Assembly: GCF_018130695.1 (NCBI RefSeq)
Contig: NZ_JAFCJX010000013.1
Span: 62,001-126,000, forward strand
From: Bradyrhizobium jicamae
GTDB taxonomy: Bacteria; Pseudomonadota; Alphaproteobacteria; Rhizobiales; Xanthobacteraceae
DNA length: 64,000 nucleotides
Reading direction: 5' to 3'
Below the pieces are notes generated by a model. The model searched no databases. It was not told the origin of the DNA and worked only from the letters and a program-made list of their open reading frames with translations. Positions 51,178 through 60,269 of this stretch are shown piece by piece (position 1 is the stretch's first letter; each line of letters opens with the position of its first letter). Both the position numbers and the translations under genes were made by a program.

Positions 51178-54100
51178 TTATCCCAGCCGTCCGGCCGCAT
51201 GGGCGAGCAGCGTGTACACCAGGCCGGTTTCCGAGGTCAGGTGACCCTGCAGCTCCTGCGGGCCGCGGCCGTCGCGGGCGACCTCGTCGAGCAGGCGCTC
51301 GAACTCGGCGACGTAGCGGTCGACCGTCTGCTTGAAGCCGCGGTCGGCGCGATACTTCCGCGCGACCTCGTCGAACGCCTTCTGGCCGGCCGGCGTGTAC
51401 AGGCGCTTGGAGAAGGCCTTGTTCTCGCCGCGCTGGTAGCGGTCCCACATCTCGGAGGCGAGGTTGCGGTCCATCAGGCGGGCGATGTCGAGCGACAGCG
51501 ACTCCAGCGGATTGCCAGCCTGCGGCTGCTGCGGACGGGGGATCGGCCGCTGCGGCTGGCTCGAAGCGGGCGGCGCGTCGCTGCGGTTGAGCAGGTCGGA
51601 CAGCCAGCCGTCGCCGCGGCCATTGTCGGTGTTCGCAGGCGCGACCGGCGGCGCTTCGGTGCGGCGCGAGGTCGGCATGCCCAGGTTCTGCACACCGAGG
51701 TTCTGCACCCCGAGGTCCGGCGGCGGCAACGTCGAGGCACTGCCCGCGCTGTCGCGCATCCGCACGTCGGTGCGTCCGCCTGCGGCCGCCATCGCCACCG
51801 GCTCCTCGTAGCGCTGCGGTTCGACCCGCTGCTGCGTGGCGGTCGTGCGGCTGGTGGTCACGACGTCGAGACCGCGGCCGTGATGGGCGACGATGCGGTT
51901 CAGCTCGGCGAGCGCCTCGATCTGGTCGACGATCACCTTGCGCATCTGCGCGGTGTTCTCGGCGGCTTCCTGCGGCATTTCGAGCACGCCGCGGCGCAGC
52001 TCGTTGCGGGTGGCTTCGAGCTCGTGATGCATCTCGCTCGCCATCTGCTTCATCGCCGTGACCATCGCCGAGAACTTCTCGGTCGATTCCTTGAACATCG
52101 AGTCGGTCTCGGAATTGCTCTGCTGATAGAGCTCGTTCATGGCGTCGAGCGTCTGCTGGCGCTCGTTCTCGGCCGCGGCGCGGACCGCCTCGAACTGCCG
52201 GCTGATCGCCGCCGAGCCTGCGCCGGCGGTCTCCGCCACGACGCGCGCGATGTCGCGGGCGCGCTCTTCGGCCGCGGCCAGCGATTCATCGAGCAGGCCG
52301 GTGAAGCGCGACAGCCGCTGGTCGAGATCGGCGGTGCGCAGGTCGATGGTGTTGACCAGCGTTTCCAGCGACGCCTTGCGGTCGTTGACCGAGGCGGTGG
52401 TGCTCTTGTTGGCCTGTTCGACCACGGACGCCGCGTCGATCAGCGCCTTGCCATGGGTCTCGAACTGGCTCGACAACTGGCCGAGATCCTCCAGCGCCTT
52501 GCCGGTCTTGCTGTTGAACACCGTCAACTGGTCTTCCAGCGTCTGGGTCGCAACGCCGTTGCGCGAGGTGACGTCGTTCATGGCGGACACGAAGTCGGCC
52601 ACGCGGGTCACCAGCGCACGCTCCAGCGAGTTGAGGTTGTCGTGGGCGCCGGTCAGCACCTCCTGCAGCAGGATGTTGCCCTCGCGCAGCCGCTCGAACA
52701 GCGCCACCGTATCGGTGCGCAGGATCTTGCTGGTCTCCTGCATCTCGGTGACGGCCGCGATCGAGACCTGGCGCGACTGGTCGATCGCCGAGCGCGACGA
52801 GGTCTCGAGGTCCTTGAGCGACTTGGCAACCGCGCCGGTCGCCTGATCGCCGGCCGAGGTGATGTTGCGTGCGACATCCGAGCCGTGCGCCGACATCGAC
52901 TGCGTGAACGCCAGGCCGCGGGTCTCGATCGACTTCAGCGCATCGCCGGTGGCGCGATCGATATCGGTGGCGAGCTGCGTGGTCTTGACGGTGAGCGCCT
53001 CGACCAATTGGCCGCGACGGGCATCGACCATCTGCGACAGGCGGTCGGCCTGCTGCTGCACATAGGTGACGATCTCGTCGGTCTTGCCGGTCATGGTCGA
53101 GCCGAACGAGCTCGAGGCGGCGAGCACCGAACGCTCGATGTCGGCCGAAGTGGTCTTGACCTTGGTCGAGACTTCGTTGGAGGCGCTGATCAGCGCGGCC
53201 TGGGCGTTCTGCGCCGAGGTCTGGATGTTGTCGGTGGTGGTCGCGGTGACCGCCGCGAGCGCGCGCTCGATCTCGGCGGAGATCGCGCGGATCTGGCCCG
53301 ACGCCTCGGCCGAGGTCGCCGCGAACGAGTTCTGCGCGTCGCGGGCCGAGCCGAGGATGGTCTGTGCGGTGCTGGCGCCGGCCGCAGTCAGGCTCTGCTC
53401 GATCTCGCCGGCGATCGTGCGGATCTGGTTGGCGGCTTCGGACGACGTCATGGCGAACGTGCTGTGCGCCTCGCGGGCCGAGCCGAGGATGGTCTGCGCC
53501 GTGTTGGTGCCGGCCGCGGTCAGGGTCTGCTCGATCTCGGCGGAGATCGCGCGGATCTGGCTCGCCGCTTCCGACGAGGTCGAGGCGAACGAGCTCTGGG
53601 CCTCGCGGGCGCTGCCGAGGATGGTCTGCGCCGTGTTGGCACCGGCCGCCGTCAGCGTGCGCTCGATGTCGGTCGAGATCGCACGGATCTGGTTGGCGGC
53701 TTCCGAGGAGGTTGCCGTGAACGAGGTCTGCGCCTCGCGGGCAGAGCCGAGGATCGCCTGCGCCGTCTCGGCACCGACCGTGGTCAGCGTGCGCTCGACG
53801 TCGATCGCCAGCGACTTGACGTGGTTGGCGGCTTCGGTCGAGGCGTTGACCAGGGTGGCCTGGGCCTCGCGGGCGCCGGCAGTGACGGTCTCGGCCGTGC
53901 TGGTGCCGGCCATCGACAGCGAACGCTGCATGTCGGCGGCGAGCGCCGTGACCTTGCTCGCGGCATCGCTCGAGGCGTTGAGCAGGGTGCTCTGGGCTTC
54001 GCGCGCACCTGCGGTGATCGCCTCCGCAGTCGCGGTGCCGGCGAGCGACAGCGAACGTTGCACGTCGGCGGACAGCGTCCGCACCAGGTTGGTCGCCTCG

Positions 54101-57100
54101 GTCGAGGCGGCGGCGAGCGTGGTCTGGGCTTCGCGTGCGCTGGCGACGACGGCTTCCGCGGTCGCGGTGCCTGCGAGCGAGAGCGAACGCTCGACATCGC
54201 CGGCCAGCGACTTGACCTGGCCGGTGACGTCGGTCGAGGCCGCGATCAGCGCGGTCTGCGCCTCGCGGGCGCCGGACGTGATCGCTTCCGCGGTGGCGGT
54301 GCCGGCGAGCGACAGCGTATGCTGGATGTCGGCCGCGAGCGACTTGACCTGGCTCGCAGCTTCGGTGGACGCGCTGACCAGCGTGGTCTGGGCCTCGCGG
54401 GCACCCGACAGCACGGAGGCGGCGGTGGCGCTGCCTGCGGCCTGCAGGGTGCGCTCGACGTCGGACGACAGCTCCTTGATCTGCGAGGCGACGTCGCCGG
54501 AGGTGGAGACGAGGGAGGCCTGCGCATCGCGGGCGCTGGTCAGGATCGAGTGGGCGGCGGCGCTGCCGACCGCGCCGAGCACGCTCTCGACCTCGGCCGA
54601 GGTCTGGCGGAGCTGGGCGCCGACGTCGGTCGACACCGAGAGCAGCGACTGCTGCGCGGTGCGCGCGCCGGTCTGGATGGTCTCGCTGCTGTTGACCACG
54701 AGGTTGGTCAGTGAGCGCTCGGCGTCCTCGACATGCGACTTGATGCTGGACGACAGCATTTCGGCGCGCGACATCAGGTCTTCGCTGGCCTGGCGTCCGC
54801 TGCTCTCGATGCGGCCGGCGACCGCCTCGACGCGCGAGCCGAGCAGGTCCTCGAACTGCGCGACGCGGGTATCGATATCGCCGGCGATGGCGCCGACGCG
54901 GGTCTCGATGCCCTGCTGGATGTCCAGGAAGCGGGCATGGATCGAGTCGGTCAGGTGGGTGCTGCGGCCGTTGATGGTGTCGGTGACGTGGTTGATGCGC
55001 TGGTCGACCGCGGCGATCGCCTGCGCGGTGCCGTCGGTCAGCGTCGAGGTGAGCAGGCCGAGCCGCGAGTCGATCGAGTGGATCGCCTGCGCCGCGCCGT
55101 CGGTGAGCGAGGTCGCGAGCGAGCCGAGGCGGCCCTCGATGGTCTCGGTGACCGCGCGTGCGCGGTTGTCGAAGGTCACTTCGAGCGCCTTCAGGTGGCC
55201 GTCGACGCTGCTGTCGAGCGAGCGCAGGCGGTTGTCGAAGGTGTTGTCGAGCGAGCCGAGGCGGCCCTCAAGCGAGTTGTCGAGCGAGCTGATCCTGCTG
55301 TCGAGCGCGCTGTCGAGCGTGCTGATCTTGCTGTCGAGCGAACTGTCGAGCGTGTTGATCTTGCTGCCCAGCGAATTGTCGAGCGAGCTGATCCGGGTAT
55401 CGAGCGAGCTGTCGAGCGTGCCGATCTTGTCGGCCAGCGAGCTGTCGAAGGTCGACAGCTTGTCCTCGAGCGAGGCGTCGAGGTTGGTGACGCGGCTGCC
55501 GAGCGTTGTCTCGAACTGCAGCAGGCGCTGGTCGAGCGAGGCGGTGATCTGGCCGCTATTGCTCGAGACGCGATTGTCGAAGGTGTCGACATAGGTCTTC
55601 AGGCTGTCGGCGATGTCCTGGGTGCGCTGGCCCATGCGCTCGACGATGTCGCCGCCGAACGTCTTCACGGTGCGGTCGAACTCGGAGATGTGGCGGGTGA
55701 TCAGCGCGCCGAGCGTGCCGGAGTCGCGGGCGAACCTCTCGGCGAGGTCGCCGCCGTGGTTCTTCACGAGATCGTCGAAGGCGCTCATCTGCAGCGACAG
55801 CGAGTCGTGCGCGGTCTCGGTCTGGCCCACCACCTTGGCGACCAGCGAGTTGACGGTGACGTCGAGCGCTTCGCTCGCCTTGTCGCCGCTGGTCATGATC
55901 TGGCCGGCGAGGCGGTTGCCGGCGTCGTCGATCTTGCTGACGAGGTCGTTGCTGCGCAGCTCGAGCTCGAGCAGCAGCGAGTCGGACGAGTTCTTCAGGG
56001 AGTCGTGGACCTGCTCGGTGCGGTCGGAGATGCCGTCGACGATGGTCGACGAACGCTGCTCGAACTCGCCGGTGATGCGGTCGATGCGCTCGTTCAGCAT
56101 CTCGTGGACGCGGTCGGCCAGATCGACGAACTCGTCATGGACGTGGCCGGTCTTGAAGTTGAGGCTGGTGGTCAGCCGCTCGGAGGCGTCGAGCACCGCG
56201 CGGGTGGTCTCGGCAGAGGCTTCCTCGAGGCGGTCGAGCAGGTCGCCGCCGCGCTCGCCGAGCGCCAGGATCATGTTGTCGCCGGCATGGCTCAGTGCAG
56301 ACGTGATGTGCTGGCCACGCTCTTCCAGCGCGCCGGTGATGCTTTTCGCCACCTCGTCGACGCGCGAGGCGATCGCGTCCGAGATCAGTGCGATGTCGTG
56401 GCGGAGATCGATCTGCACGCCGGAGATCGCGCTGCGCACCTGCTCGGCCTGGCCGACCAGGTTGTCGCGCTGATGGGCGATGTCCTGCAGCAGCGCGCGG
56501 ATGCGCACTTCGTTGTCGGAATAGGCGCGCTCGAGCGCGGCCACTTCGTTGGCGACGAGGGTTTCGAGTTCGCCGGCGCGCGCGATCGCGCGCTCGACGC
56601 CATCGCCCATCGCCGCGACCTCGCGGCGGATCGCCTGGCCGACGGTGACCATGGAATCGGCGGCGGCGCCTTCCGGCTCCGAGAAGCGGATTGCGACCTG
56701 CGCCATCGACTGCGCGATCATGCGCATCTCCTGGCCGCGCCAGGCCAGGTTGGCGAGGAAGAACAGCAGCAGCACGGGCGCGACGAACAGCGACGCCAGG
56801 CCGGCGATCACCAGCACGCCGCCGCTCTGGCCCATCGAAGCCTGCAGCGACGGCCAGAAGGCGAGGGTGAGCAGCGCGCAGCCGATCAGCCAGATGCCGG
56901 CGAAGATCGATGCATAGGTGTAGGCACGGCCGGCGGGCTGGCCCTTCTGCAGCGCCTGCAGCAACTGGCCGATCGTCTCGCGATCGTCATTGGCGGCGCG
57001 GCGCGGAGCGGGGCGCGGTTCCTCGATCGGCTCGAACACCGGACGTTCTGCGTTTCCGCGCGGCTCGAAGACACCGGCGTTGAAATCAGGAGGGGTCGCC

Positions 57101-57240
57101 GGCGGCAGGCTCGGCGGCGCGATGTCGTCGGCGATGGCGTTGCGGTTTTCTGCGCCCTGTTCGCCGATGTTGAGGGCTTCCTGAATGGCAGAAAGCGCGA
57201 CTTCGGTGGGATCTTTGACCTTCTTGGGATTGTTCGCCAT
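51178..57240 (-). CDS. rgsE: Giant coiled-coil polar growth protein (GPR/RgsE-like)
   Basis: 2020 residues. Order: a polar Pro-rich N terminus (1-105), two TM helices (about 110-129 and 141-165), some 1,600 residues of helix with apolipoprotein-like periodicity, a Pro/Gln linker, and a globular C-terminal domain (about 1900-2020; SLDIARLMDRNLASEMWDRY and following). The layout and size match the Agrobacterium growth pole ring protein GPR (about 2,100 aa) and Sinorhizobium RgsE, which form a ring at the growing pole and guide unipolar elongation. Two repeat arrays lie in the helix. ATG at 57240 is chosen as the first codon of the conserved-looking MANNPKKVKDPTE; an upstream frame reaches 57369. 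Confidence 0.85.
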   Translation of the reverse strand: MANNPKKVKDPTEVALSAIQEALNIGEQGAENRNAIADDIAPPSLPPATPPDFNAGVFEPRGNAERPVFEPIEEPRPAPRRAANDDRETIGQLLQALQKGQPAGRAYTYASIFAGIWLIGCALLTLAFWPSLQASMGQSGGVLVIAGLASLFVAPVLLLFFLANLAWRGQEMRMIAQSMAQVAIRFSEPEGAAADSMVTVGQAIRREVAAMGDGVERAIARAGELETLVANEVAALERAYSDNEVRIRALLQDIAHQRDNLVGQAEQVRSAISGVQIDLRHDIALISDAIASRVDEVAKSITGALEERGQHITSALSHAGDNMILALGERGGDLLDRLEEASAETTRAVLDASERLTTSLNFKTGHVHDEFVDLADRVHEMLNERIDRITGEFEQRSSTIVDGISDRTEQVHDSLKNSSDSLLLELELRSNDLVSKIDDAGNRLAGQIMTSGDKASEALDVTVNSLVAKVVGQTETAHDSLSLQMSAFDDLVKNHGGDLAERFARDSGTLGALITRHISEFDRTVKTFGGDIVERMGQRTQDIADSLKTYVDTFDNRVSSNSGQITASLDQRLLQFETTLGSRVTNLDASLEDKLSTFDSSLADKIGTLDSSLDTRISSLDNSLGSKINTLDSSLDSKISTLDSALDSRISSLDNSLEGRLGSLDNTFDNRLRSLDSSVDGHLKALEVTFDNRARAVTETIEGRLGSLATSLTDGAAQAIHSIDSRLGLLTSTLTDGTAQAIAAVDQRINHVTDTINGRSTHLTDSIHARFLDIQQGIETRVGAIAGDIDTRVAQFEDLLGSRVEAVAGRIESSGRQASEDLMSRAEMLSSSIKSHVEDAERSLTNLVVNSSETIQTGARTAQQSLLSVSTDVGAQLRQTSAEVESVLGAVGSAAAHSILTSARDAQASLVSTSGDVASQIKELSSDVERTLQAAGSATAASVLSGAREAQTTLVSASTEAASQVKSLAADIQHTLSLAGTATAEAITSGAREAQTALIAASTDVTGQVKSLAGDVERSLSLAGTATAEAVVASAREAQTTLAAASTEATNLVRTLSADVQRSLSLAGTATAEAITAGAREAQSTLLNASSDAASKVTALAADMQRSLSMAGTSTAETVTAGAREAQATLVNASTEAANHVKSLAIDVERTLTTVGAETAQAILGSAREAQTSFTATSSEAANQIRAISTDIERTLTAAGANTAQTILGSAREAQSSFASTSSEAASQIRAISAEIEQTLTAAGTNTAQTILGSAREAHSTFAMTSSEAANQIRTIAGEIEQSLTAAGASTAQTILGSARDAQNSFAATSAEASGQIRAISAEIERALAAVTATTTDNIQTSAQNAQAALISASNEVSTKVKTTSADIERSVLAASSSFGSTMTGKTDEIVTYVQQQADRLSQMVDARRGQLVEALTVKTTQLATDIDRATGDALKSIETRGLAFTQSMSAHGSDVARNITSAGDQATGAVAKSLKDLETSSRSAIDQSRQVSIAAVTEMQETSKILRTDTVALFERLREGNILLQEVLTGAHDNLNSLERALVTRVADFVSAMNDVTSRNGVATQTLEDQLTVFNSKTGKALEDLGQLSSQFETHGKALIDAASVVEQANKSTTASVNDRKASLETLVNTIDLRTADLDQRLSRFTGLLDESLAAAEERARDIARVVAETAGAGSAAISRQFEAVRAAAENERQQTLDAMNELYQQSNSETDSMFKESTEKFSAMVTAMKQMASEMHHELEATRNELRRGVLEMPQEAAENTAQMRKVIVDQIEALAELNRIVAHHGRGLDVVTTSRTTATQQRVEPQRYEEPVAMAAAGGRTDVRMRDSAGSASTLPPPDLGVQNLGVQNLGMPTSRRTEAPPVAPANTDNGRGDGWLSDLLNRSDAPPASSQPQRPIPRPQQPQAGNPLESLSLDIARLMDRNLASEMWDRYQRGENKAFSKRLYTPAGQKAFDEVARKYRADRGFKQTVDRYVAEFERLLDEVARDGRGPQELQGHLTSETGLVYTLLAHAAGRLG
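53119..54702 (-). repeat. 12 x 132-bp tandem repeat in rgsE (44-residue unit)
   Basis: Twelve consecutive 44-residue units with no insertions, each centred on TA..ILGSAREAQ..., for example AGTATAEAITSGAREAQTAL as the first 20 residues of unit 4 by my count. Outer units are the most diverged. 44 equals four 11-residue turns, consistent with a hendecad coiled coil. Middle units fall into two sub-groups (AGTATAEA and AGANTAQT), which suggests duplication in blocks. Confidence 0.9.
55120..55515 (-). repeat. 12 x 33-bp tandem repeat in rgsE (11-residue unit)
   Basis: Twelve 11-residue units of the form L-D-S-S-L-D-S-K-I-S-T, the most regular ones in the centre. The DNA has a 33-base period with near-identical core gtcgagcgagctg. 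It encodes a right-handed hendecad helix and is coding, not a CRISPR or satellite. Confidence 0.9.
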
Positions 57241-57618
57241 GTTCAGTCCAAGCCCTCTTACTATTTTACGCGTCGGCGCGCCTGCGATTGTCCCCACGCA
57301 AGCTCGAGCCGGTTCCCACAGCAGGACATGCGCGCCCGTCGGCGGCTTGTCCGCTACATCCGCAAACATCCTATTGGCTGAGCGGATCGAATGAAATGGC
57401 CGCGATTAAGACATTCTTAATCATCGTTAACAGCTTTGGGCCATAAGACCTTATGGAGGCACGGAATTCCCGCGCCGCAGCGCTGATTGTGTTCAGACCT
57501 TGTCTGAAATCGGGCGAATTCCGGGATATTCCCGGCAACAATCTGTTAACCAATTCCATGATTGGCTGGGCCCCACGCGCCGCCGAACCACACGCTGGCG
57601 GGCAGATTGGGGTAGGCC
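57241..57618. other. Divergent regulatory region of rgsE and hpt, rich in dyads
   Basis: 378 bases without a gene. Besides the CtrA-type site it holds exact dyads ccataag-ac-cttatgg (57441-57456), ttcagac-ctt-gtctgaa (57492-57508) and ccggga-tat-tcccgg (57521-57535), then ttaaccaat (57546-57554), similar to a CtrA half-site. A 63-codon ORF at 57453 has no plausible coding content. Confidence 0.6.
57406..57431. promoter_or_regulatory. Candidate CtrA binding site
   Basis: ttaa-gacattc-ttaa (57406-57420) is an exact TTAA-N7-TTAA CtrA box. A further ttaac starts six bases later (57427), giving overlapping boxes. It lies about 165 bases upstream of the rgsE ATG and about 190 bases upstream of the hpt start. 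Confidence 0.6.
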
Positions 57619-57996
57619 GTGTCGCTTCATCTCGAACGGATTGAATGGATGCCATCGCCGCCACTCGCCCCCGATGACGGCCCGATCGATCTCGACCATC
57701 TCGCGCGCATGACGCTCGGCGATGCCGGCCTCGAGCAGGAGGTGCTGGCGATGTTTTCGGCCCAGTCCGCCAAGCTGCTCGGCGAGCTCGCGAGCTTGCC
57801 GGCGGAGGCTCTGGCCATCGCCCATACGCTGAAGGGGTCGGCGCGGGCGATCGGGGCCTTTGCCGTTGCCGAGGCTGCCGCCCGGCTGGAGGCGGTCCTG
57901 TCGGCCAGTTCCGACCCGGCGGAGCCGCTGGCCGAGCTTGGCGCGGCGATCGCAACCGCGCGAGGCGCGATCGACGCGATGCTGCGGCGGTCCTGA
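57619..57996 (+). CDS. Stand-alone Hpt (histidine phosphotransfer) protein
   Basis: 125 residues, one Hpt domain. The phospho-accepting His is in IAHTLKGSARAIGAFAVAEAA (about residue 68), with the usual Lys and Gly after it. Helices before and after make the four-helix bundle. It would pass phosphate between response-regulator receiver domains. GTG at 57619; ATG at 57649 is an alternative that would still leave the Hpt domain intact. No kinase or response regulator is adjacent. Confidence 0.85.
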   Translation: MSLHLERIEWMPSPPLAPDDGPIDLDHLARMTLGDAGLEQEVLAMFSAQSAKLLGELASLPAEALAIAHTLKGSARAIGAFAVAEAAARLEAVLSASSDPAEPLAELGAAIATARGAIDAMLRRS

Positions 57997-58152
57997 AGGC
58001 CGTTTCAGCCCCAAATTCCAACCAAACTCGCCCGGGACAGGGCCGGCCGGTTTTCCCCTGCCGGGCGCTGGCGCTGCGCGGGTCGACCCGTTATAGGACT
58101 TGCCGGGGACCTTCCATCTATTGTCCGGCGCATTCCGGCAGCATGAGCGACC

Positions 58153-58473
58153 ATGGCCAAAATCCACTTTACCGACCATAACGGCGAGACACGCACCATT
58201 GAGATCGAGAACGGCGCGACCGTGATGGAAGGCGCGATCCGCAACGCGATCCCCGGCATCGAAGCCGAATGCGGCGGCGCCTGCGCCTGCGCGACCTGCC
58301 ATGTCTATGTCGACGACGCCTGGACCGAGAAGGTCGGCAAACCGACGCCGATGGAAGAAGACATGCTCGACTTCGGCTTCGACGTGCGGCCGAACTCGCG
58401 ACTGTCCTGCCAGATCAAGGTCTCCGACGAGCTCGACGGTCTCGTCGTCTCGACCCCCGAACGTCAGGCCTGA
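58153..58473 (+). CDS. 2Fe-2S ferredoxin (adrenodoxin type)
   Basis: 106 residues. The cluster ligands are C40, C46, C49 (CGGACACATC) and C86 (RLSCQIKV), the classical C-x5-C-x2-C...C spacing. It would be a soluble electron carrier for a P450 or for FeS cluster assembly. The FNR-type reductase about 640 bases downstream could reduce it. ATG at 58153. Confidence 0.95.
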   Translation: MAKIHFTDHNGETRTIEIENGATVMEGAIRNAIPGIEAECGGACACATCHVYVDDAWTEKVGKPTPMEEDMLDFGFDVRPNSRLSCQIKVSDELDGLVVSTPERQA

Positions 58474-58483
58474 GATTTTAAGA

Positions 58484-58984
58484 TTACGCGGCGTCGGGAT
58501 TGACGCCGCGCTTGATCCAGCGCTGAAAATTCGCCTTCACCTCCGCCGACAGCGGCGTCGGCTTGCGCGTGGCCTCATCGATCATGACCGTGATCGCGGT
58601 CGCCGACGCCACGCATCGTCCTTCCGAAAACACCACCTGCTCGAACGTCGTCGACGTCCGTCCGAATTTCACGAGGCCGAGGCCAAGCTCGATCTGGCCC
58701 GGCCAGTGCAATTCGGCGCGGAAGTGGATGTCGAGGCGGACCATGATCCAGCCGAGCCCCGCCGGCATCAGCCCGTTGGCGCGATCCTTCACCAGCGTGA
58801 CGCGGCCGGTCTCGAAATAGCTCGCATAGACTGCGTTGTTGACGTGGCCGTTCGGATCGAGGTCGGCGAAGCGGACATTGTCGGACAGGCGATAGGGGAA
58901 ATCTTCCAGGCACGGCTGCTCAGTGCGGACGGGGGCATTCACGGCGGCCATCTCCAAAGGCGATCTGCGAGGGTTTCCATCCAT
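58484..58984 (-). CDS. Acyl-CoA thioesterase, 4HBT hotdog family
   Basis: 166 residues (155 if it starts at the ATG at 58951, where GGAG abuts the start codon). The hotdog signature is VRFADLDPNGHVNNAVYASYFETGR, with the catalytic Asp in DLDPNGHVNN. It would hydrolyse acyl-CoA or an aromatic acyl-CoA. Ends 10 bases from the convergent ferredoxin gene and is divergent from the reductase gene. Confidence 0.9.
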   Translation of the reverse strand: MDGNPRRSPLEMAAVNAPVRTEQPCLEDFPYRLSDNVRFADLDPNGHVNNAVYASYFETGRVTLVKDRANGLMPAGLGWIMVRLDIHFRAELHWPGQIELGLGLVKFGRTSTTFEQVVFSEGRCVASATAITVMIDEATRKPTPLSAEVKANFQRWIKRGVNPDAA

Positions 58985-59116
58985 ACAACCCAGTTGCCGA
59001 GCCGCGGCAAGGGGTTGCCGCGACTGCGCCTGTCCCTATTATGCATGTCCCGATCCGGCATCCACGAGGCGAGGGCTTAAGCCGTCTTCGCCGATCCCAA
59101 CTGAAAAGAAGCGGAT

Positions 59117-60145
59117 ATGAGCGAAGCGATCAAAACCGATGTGCTGATTATTGGCGCAGGTCCCTGCGGACTGTTCGCCGTGTTTGAGCTCGGCCTTCTC
59201 GACATGAAGACGCATCTGATCGACATCCTCGACAAGATCGGCGGCCAGTGCGCCGAGCTCTATCCGGAGAAGCCGATCTACGACATTCCCGGCATTCCCT
59301 TCGTCACCGGCCAGGGCCTCACCGAGCAACTGATGGAGCAGATCAAGCCGTTCGGCCCGACCTTCCATCTCAACGAGATGGTCGAAAAGATCGAGAAGAT
59401 CGGCGACCCCGGCTTCCGCGTCACCACCGACGGCGGCCAGGTGTTCGAATGCAAGGTGGTGGTGATCGCGGCGGGCGGCGGCTCGTTCCAGCCGAAGCGG
59501 CCGCCGGTGCCGGGCATCGAGGCCTATGAGGGCACGTCGGTGTTCTACGCCGTGCGCAAGATGGAGCAATTCCGCGACAAGAACGTGCTGATCGTCGGCG
59601 GCGGCGATTCCGCGCTCGACTGGACGCTCAACCTGCATCCGGTCGCCAAGCGCATCACGCTGCTGCACCGTCGCGACGATTTCCGCGCAGCACCGCACAG
59701 CGTCGAGCAGATGCGCGCGCTGGTCGCAAGCGGCAAGATGGATTTGAAGATCGGCCAGGTCACCGGCCTCGAAGGCGCCGACGGCAAGCTCTCGGGCGCG
59801 ACCGTGAAGGGCAACGACAACGCGGTCTCCAGCGTCGCCTGCGATACGATGCTGCCGTTCTTCGGTCTCACGATGAAGCTCGGCCCGGTCGCCAATTGGG
59901 GCGTCGCGCTGGAGAACAATCTGATCCCGGTCGACACTGCCGCGTTCGAGACCAACGTGCCGGGCATCTTCGCGATCGGCGACATCAACACCTATCCCGG
60001 CAAGCTGAAGCTTATTCTCTCCGGCTTCCACGAGGGCGCGCTGATGGCGCAGAAGGCGCATCGCTACGTCTATCCGGACAAGCGGCTGGTCTTCCAGTAC
60101 ACGACCTCCTCATCGAGCCTGCAGAAGAAGCTCGGGGTCAACTGA
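59117..60145 (+). CDS. Ferredoxin-NADP+ reductase, thioredoxin-reductase-like type
   Basis: 342 residues. FAD site VLIIGAGPCGLFAVFELG at 9-26, NADP site VLIVGGGDSALDWTLNL, and a C-terminal AIGDINTYPGKLKLILSGFHEGALMA. There is no CxxC redox pair, which separates it from thioredoxin reductase and matches the Rhodopseudomonas/Bradyrhizobium FNR group, as does the C-terminal extension after QKAHRYVYP. It transfers electrons between NADPH and ferredoxin. ATG at 59117. Confidence 0.95.
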   Translation: MSEAIKTDVLIIGAGPCGLFAVFELGLLDMKTHLIDILDKIGGQCAELYPEKPIYDIPGIPFVTGQGLTEQLMEQIKPFGPTFHLNEMVEKIEKIGDPGFRVTTDGGQVFECKVVVIAAGGGSFQPKRPPVPGIEAYEGTSVFYAVRKMEQFRDKNVLIVGGGDSALDWTLNLHPVAKRITLLHRRDDFRAAPHSVEQMRALVASGKMDLKIGQVTGLEGADGKLSGATVKGNDNAVSSVACDTMLPFFGLTMKLGPVANWGVALENNLIPVDTAAFETNVPGIFAIGDINTYPGKLKLILSGFHEGALMAQKAHRYVYPDKRLVFQYTTSSSSLQKKLGVN

Positions 60146-60220
60146 TTCCAACCGGAATATGACCAAATCGCCGTGTTCCCAATGACATAGGATCATGCGG
60201 GGCACTGGAACCCATCGTGA

Positions 60221-60251
60221 AATGGCCGTAGTCTGCGGCCATTGGTTTTTT
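60221..60251 (+). terminator. Intrinsic terminator of the FNR gene
   Basis: aatggccg, loop tagtctg, cggccatt-gg then tttttt. It ends 19 bases before the DUF2147 start, so the two genes are probably transcribed separately. Confidence 0.85.
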
Positions 60252-60269
60252 GTGAATTGAATCAGGTGA

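Noticed and set aside
55120..55515. 33-base periodic sequence that resembles a CRISPR or satellite array
   Set aside because: The period is an exact multiple of three in an open frame with conservative changes, so it is protein-coding repetition; there are no spacers or cas genes.
51199..57381. Long plus-strand open frames antisense to rgsE (51199-54714, 53066-55594, 54733-57381)
   Set aside because: They mirror the repeats and GC bias of the real minus-strand gene, have no domain or start signal, and the coding signal is on the other strand.
58484..60145. A possible operon of ferredoxin, thioesterase and FNR
   Set aside because: The thioesterase is on the other strand and divides the two, so the ferredoxin and reductase are separate transcripts even if they work together.
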